A stretch of 7,506 nt of DNA from an uncultured Clostridia bacterium. GTDB lineage: Bacteria; Bacillota; Clostridia; Oscillospirales; Acutalibacteraceae. Position numbers and translations under genes: made by a program. Below, in pieces: positions 6,049-7,506 of the stretch. Below the pieces are notes generated by a model. The model was not told the origin of the DNA, searched no databases, and saw nothing but the letters and a program-made list of their open reading frames with translations. The stretch is taken from positions 1 through 7,506 of the forward strand of contig CAMNDS010000039.1 of the NCBI GenBank assembly GCA_946535695.1, read 5' to 3'. The number at the start of each line of letters is the position of its first letter. Position 1 is the first letter of the stretch.

Positions 6049-6073
6049 TTTTCTCTGGTGTCGCCAGAGAAAA
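6049..6073. repeat. Intergenic palindrome, copy 3 of 3; possible glmS terminator
   Basis: A perfect 10-bp stem, TTTTCTCTGG (6049-6058) with CCAGAGAAAA (6064-6073), encloses the loop TGTCG. It lies in the 74-nt gap between glmS and plsY. The minus-strand 3' side continues TATAGG, not a T-tract, so it is not a classical intrinsic terminator. Its loop and arms match the palindromes at 4404 and 5360 except for paired C-to-T and G-to-A changes in the stem, the kind that preserve pairing. Confidence 0.75.
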
Positions 6074-6104
6074 CTTTATGCTTTTTCCGGCATTTTAATT
6101 AAAT

Positions 6105-7506
6105 TTACTCTACCGTCACGGATTTTGCGAGATTTCTTGGTTTATCTATATCTCTGCCTTTTAAAAGCGCGGAATAATAAGCAAAAAGTTGGAGAGGAAT
6201 AACTGTTATTGAAGGCAGCATCATAACTGACGTAGCCGGAATCTCTATAATTTCGTCTAATCCTAAATCAGTAATTTTGGCTTTTTTTTCATTAACAAGC
6301 CCTATTACTTTGGCGCCTCTTGCCTGAACTTCGCGGATATTGCTCAGAGTTTTTTCAAAAAGTTTTTCATCCGTTAAAATGGCAATCACGAGCGAGCCCG
6401 GCTCTATCAAAGAGATTGTTCCGTGTTTGAGTTCGCCTGCGGCGTAAGCTTCGGAGTGCGAATATGAAATTTCTTTAAATTTTAAGGACGCTTCCCTACA
6501 AGTTGCATAGTCAACTCCGCGCCCGATAAATAAAACATTATCTGCGCTGCTATATTTTTTCGCTATCTCATAAATTTTTCCTTTAAGTTCGAGCATATGC
6601 TGCACGAGCTCTGGCAAAGAAAGCAAATTCTGAATATATTTTTTAACAGAATCTTTTGTTAGTTTGCCATTTTTAAATGCCATAAATATTACCAGCAAAT
6701 ACATAACAGATAATTGAGCGCTATAAGCTTTGGTCGTAGCAACTGCAATTTCGAGCCCTGCCCAGGTGTAAATTACAAAATCGGCTTCTGAAGCTATCGA
6801 GCTGCCAACTACATTTACAACAGCCAAAGTTTTCGCGCCTCTTCTTTTGGATTCACGCAGTGCTGCTAGGCTGTCGGCGGTTTCGCCAGACTGGCTGATA
6901 ATTATAACTAAGGTATTTTCATCTATTGCAGGCAAACGATATCTGAATTCTGAAGCGATATCAACTATAGTAGTTACCCCCGCTACTTTTTCAAAAGAAT
7001 ATCTTGTAGCTGCACCGACATGATAAGCAGAACCACATGCAACAATATATATTTTATTTATCGAACTTATAAAGCTATCTAAATTATCAATTTTTATTTC
7101 GTTATTTACAATCCTCGGCATAACAGTATTTCTGATAGCCTCAGGTTGTTCCATAATTTCCTTTAACATAAAATGCTCAAAACCTTTTTTATCACTTGAA
7201 CCAATATTCCAATCAACAGTCCTAATTTCTTTCTTTATTTCTTTTCCATTAAAGTCATAAAATTTAGCATTTAATTGATCAACAACAGCAATTTCGCATT
7301 CGCCGAGTCTGCAAATTTTTTTGGTTTTTTCAATAAATGCCGAAACGTCAGAAGCAATATAGTTTTCATTTTCTCCAAAACCAACAATAATCGGACTATC
7401 TTTTTTTACAGCTATTATTTTATCCGGAAAGTCTGCACAAATGATCGCCAAAGCAAACGAACCTTCCAGCAAATTTACGGTATCCTTTACAGCTTTAAAA
7501 AAATCT
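6105..7506 (-). CDS. glmS: Glutamine--fructose-6-phosphate aminotransferase GlmS (5' end cut by window edge)
   Basis: GlmS makes glucosamine 6-phosphate from fructose 6-phosphate and glutamine, the entry step to UDP-GlcNAc and peptidoglycan. The 466 visible residues contain the end of the N-terminal glutaminase domain (LLEGSFALAII, then the GFGENENYIASDVSAF region), the interdomain EIMEQPEAIRNT, and both SIS sugar-isomerase domains. Visible marks are ACGSAYHVGAATRYSFE and SQSGETADSLAALRESKRRG in the first SIS domain, LEIAVATTKAYSAQ, YSHSEAYAAGELKHGTISLI in the second, and the conserved C-terminus DKPRNLAKSVTVE. The frame stays open through the right edge (DFFKAVKDTVN before LLEGSFA), so the TTG at 7472 is an internal leucine, not a start. 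The N-terminal catalytic cysteine and any glmS ribozyme lie beyond the window. The sequence looks intact and functional. Confidence 0.97.
   Translation of the reverse strand, partial: DFFKAVKDTVNLLEGSFALAIICADFPDKIIAVKKDSPIIVGFGENENYIASDVSAFIEKTKKICRLGECEIAVVDQLNAKFYDFNGKEIKKEIRTVDWNIGSSDKKGFEHFMLKEIMEQPEAIRNTVMPRIVNNEIKIDNLDSFISSINKIYIVACGSAYHVGAATRYSFEKVAGVTTIVDIASEFRYRLPAIDENTLVIIISQSGETADSLAALRESKRRGAKTLAVVNVVGSSIASEADFVIYTWAGLEIAVATTKAYSAQLSVMYLLVIFMAFKNGKLTKDSVKKYIQNLLSLPELVQHMLELKGKIYEIAKKYSSADNVLFIGRGVDYATCREASLKFKEISYSHSEAYAAGELKHGTISLIEPGSLVIAILTDEKLFEKTLSNIREVQARGAKVIGLVNEKKAKITDLGLDEIIEIPATSVMMLPSITVIPLQLFAYYSALLKGRDIDKPRNLAKSVTVE

Noticed and set aside
4404..6073. The three palindromes as a CRISPR-like array
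   Set aside because: They are far apart, separated by whole genes, vary in sequence, and there are no regular spacers or cas genes.
7470..7472. TTG as the start of GlmS
   Set aside because: The frame continues upstream to the edge with a sequence typical of the family just before LLEGSFA, so this codon is an internal leucine.

Overview
The window is AT-rich chromosomal DNA, almost certainly bacterial. Purine-rich Shine-Dalgarno sites (AGGAG, AGGAGG), extended -10 promoters, a clostridial-type PlsY (motif GSNNAGFSN) and membrane-anchored DUF4163/DUF3298-like proteins point to a low-GC member of the Bacillota, probably Clostridia. Genus cannot be read from this sequence; a host-associated, uncultured lineage is only a guess.

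Layout, left to right. Positions 1-3209 and on to 4284 hold a minus-strand run, transcribed right to left: mnmA (tRNA 2-thiouridylase), two tandem paralogous membrane-anchored proteins, ruvA, and the 5' part of ruvB, which leaves the window at position 1. Gaps are 31, 19, 102 and 31 nt, so this looks like one transcription unit started by a strong promoter in front of mnmA, with a possible secondary promoter in front of ruvA. Positions 4285-4551 are a divergent intergenic region with promoters on both strands. Positions 4552-5316 hold the only plus-strand gene, a small protein with a signal-like N-terminus and a second hydrophobic segment, of unknown function. Positions 5317-5397 are a convergent gap with a GC-rich hairpin. 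Positions 5398-7506 hold plsY (acyl-phosphate glycerol-3-phosphate acyltransferase) and most of glmS (glucosamine-6-phosphate synthase, cut by the right edge), both minus strand.

Most genes are core housekeeping: glmS supplies amino sugar for the wall, plsY starts phospholipid synthesis, mnmA modifies tRNA wobble uridine, and ruvAB moves Holliday junctions. The lineage-specific parts are the two RsiV/PdaC-like paralogs inside the mnmA-ruvAB run and the orphan plus-strand gene.

The most unusual structure is a set of three related GC-rich palindromes (near 4404, 5360 and 6049) with the shared pattern TCTCYGG-loop-CCRGAGA. Two of them bracket the orphan gene, and one lies upstream of two divergent genes, where a terminator makes no sense. 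They look like a small dispersed intergenic palindrome family. I saw no tRNA, rRNA, CRISPR array, insertion sequence or transposase, and no recognisable defence system.
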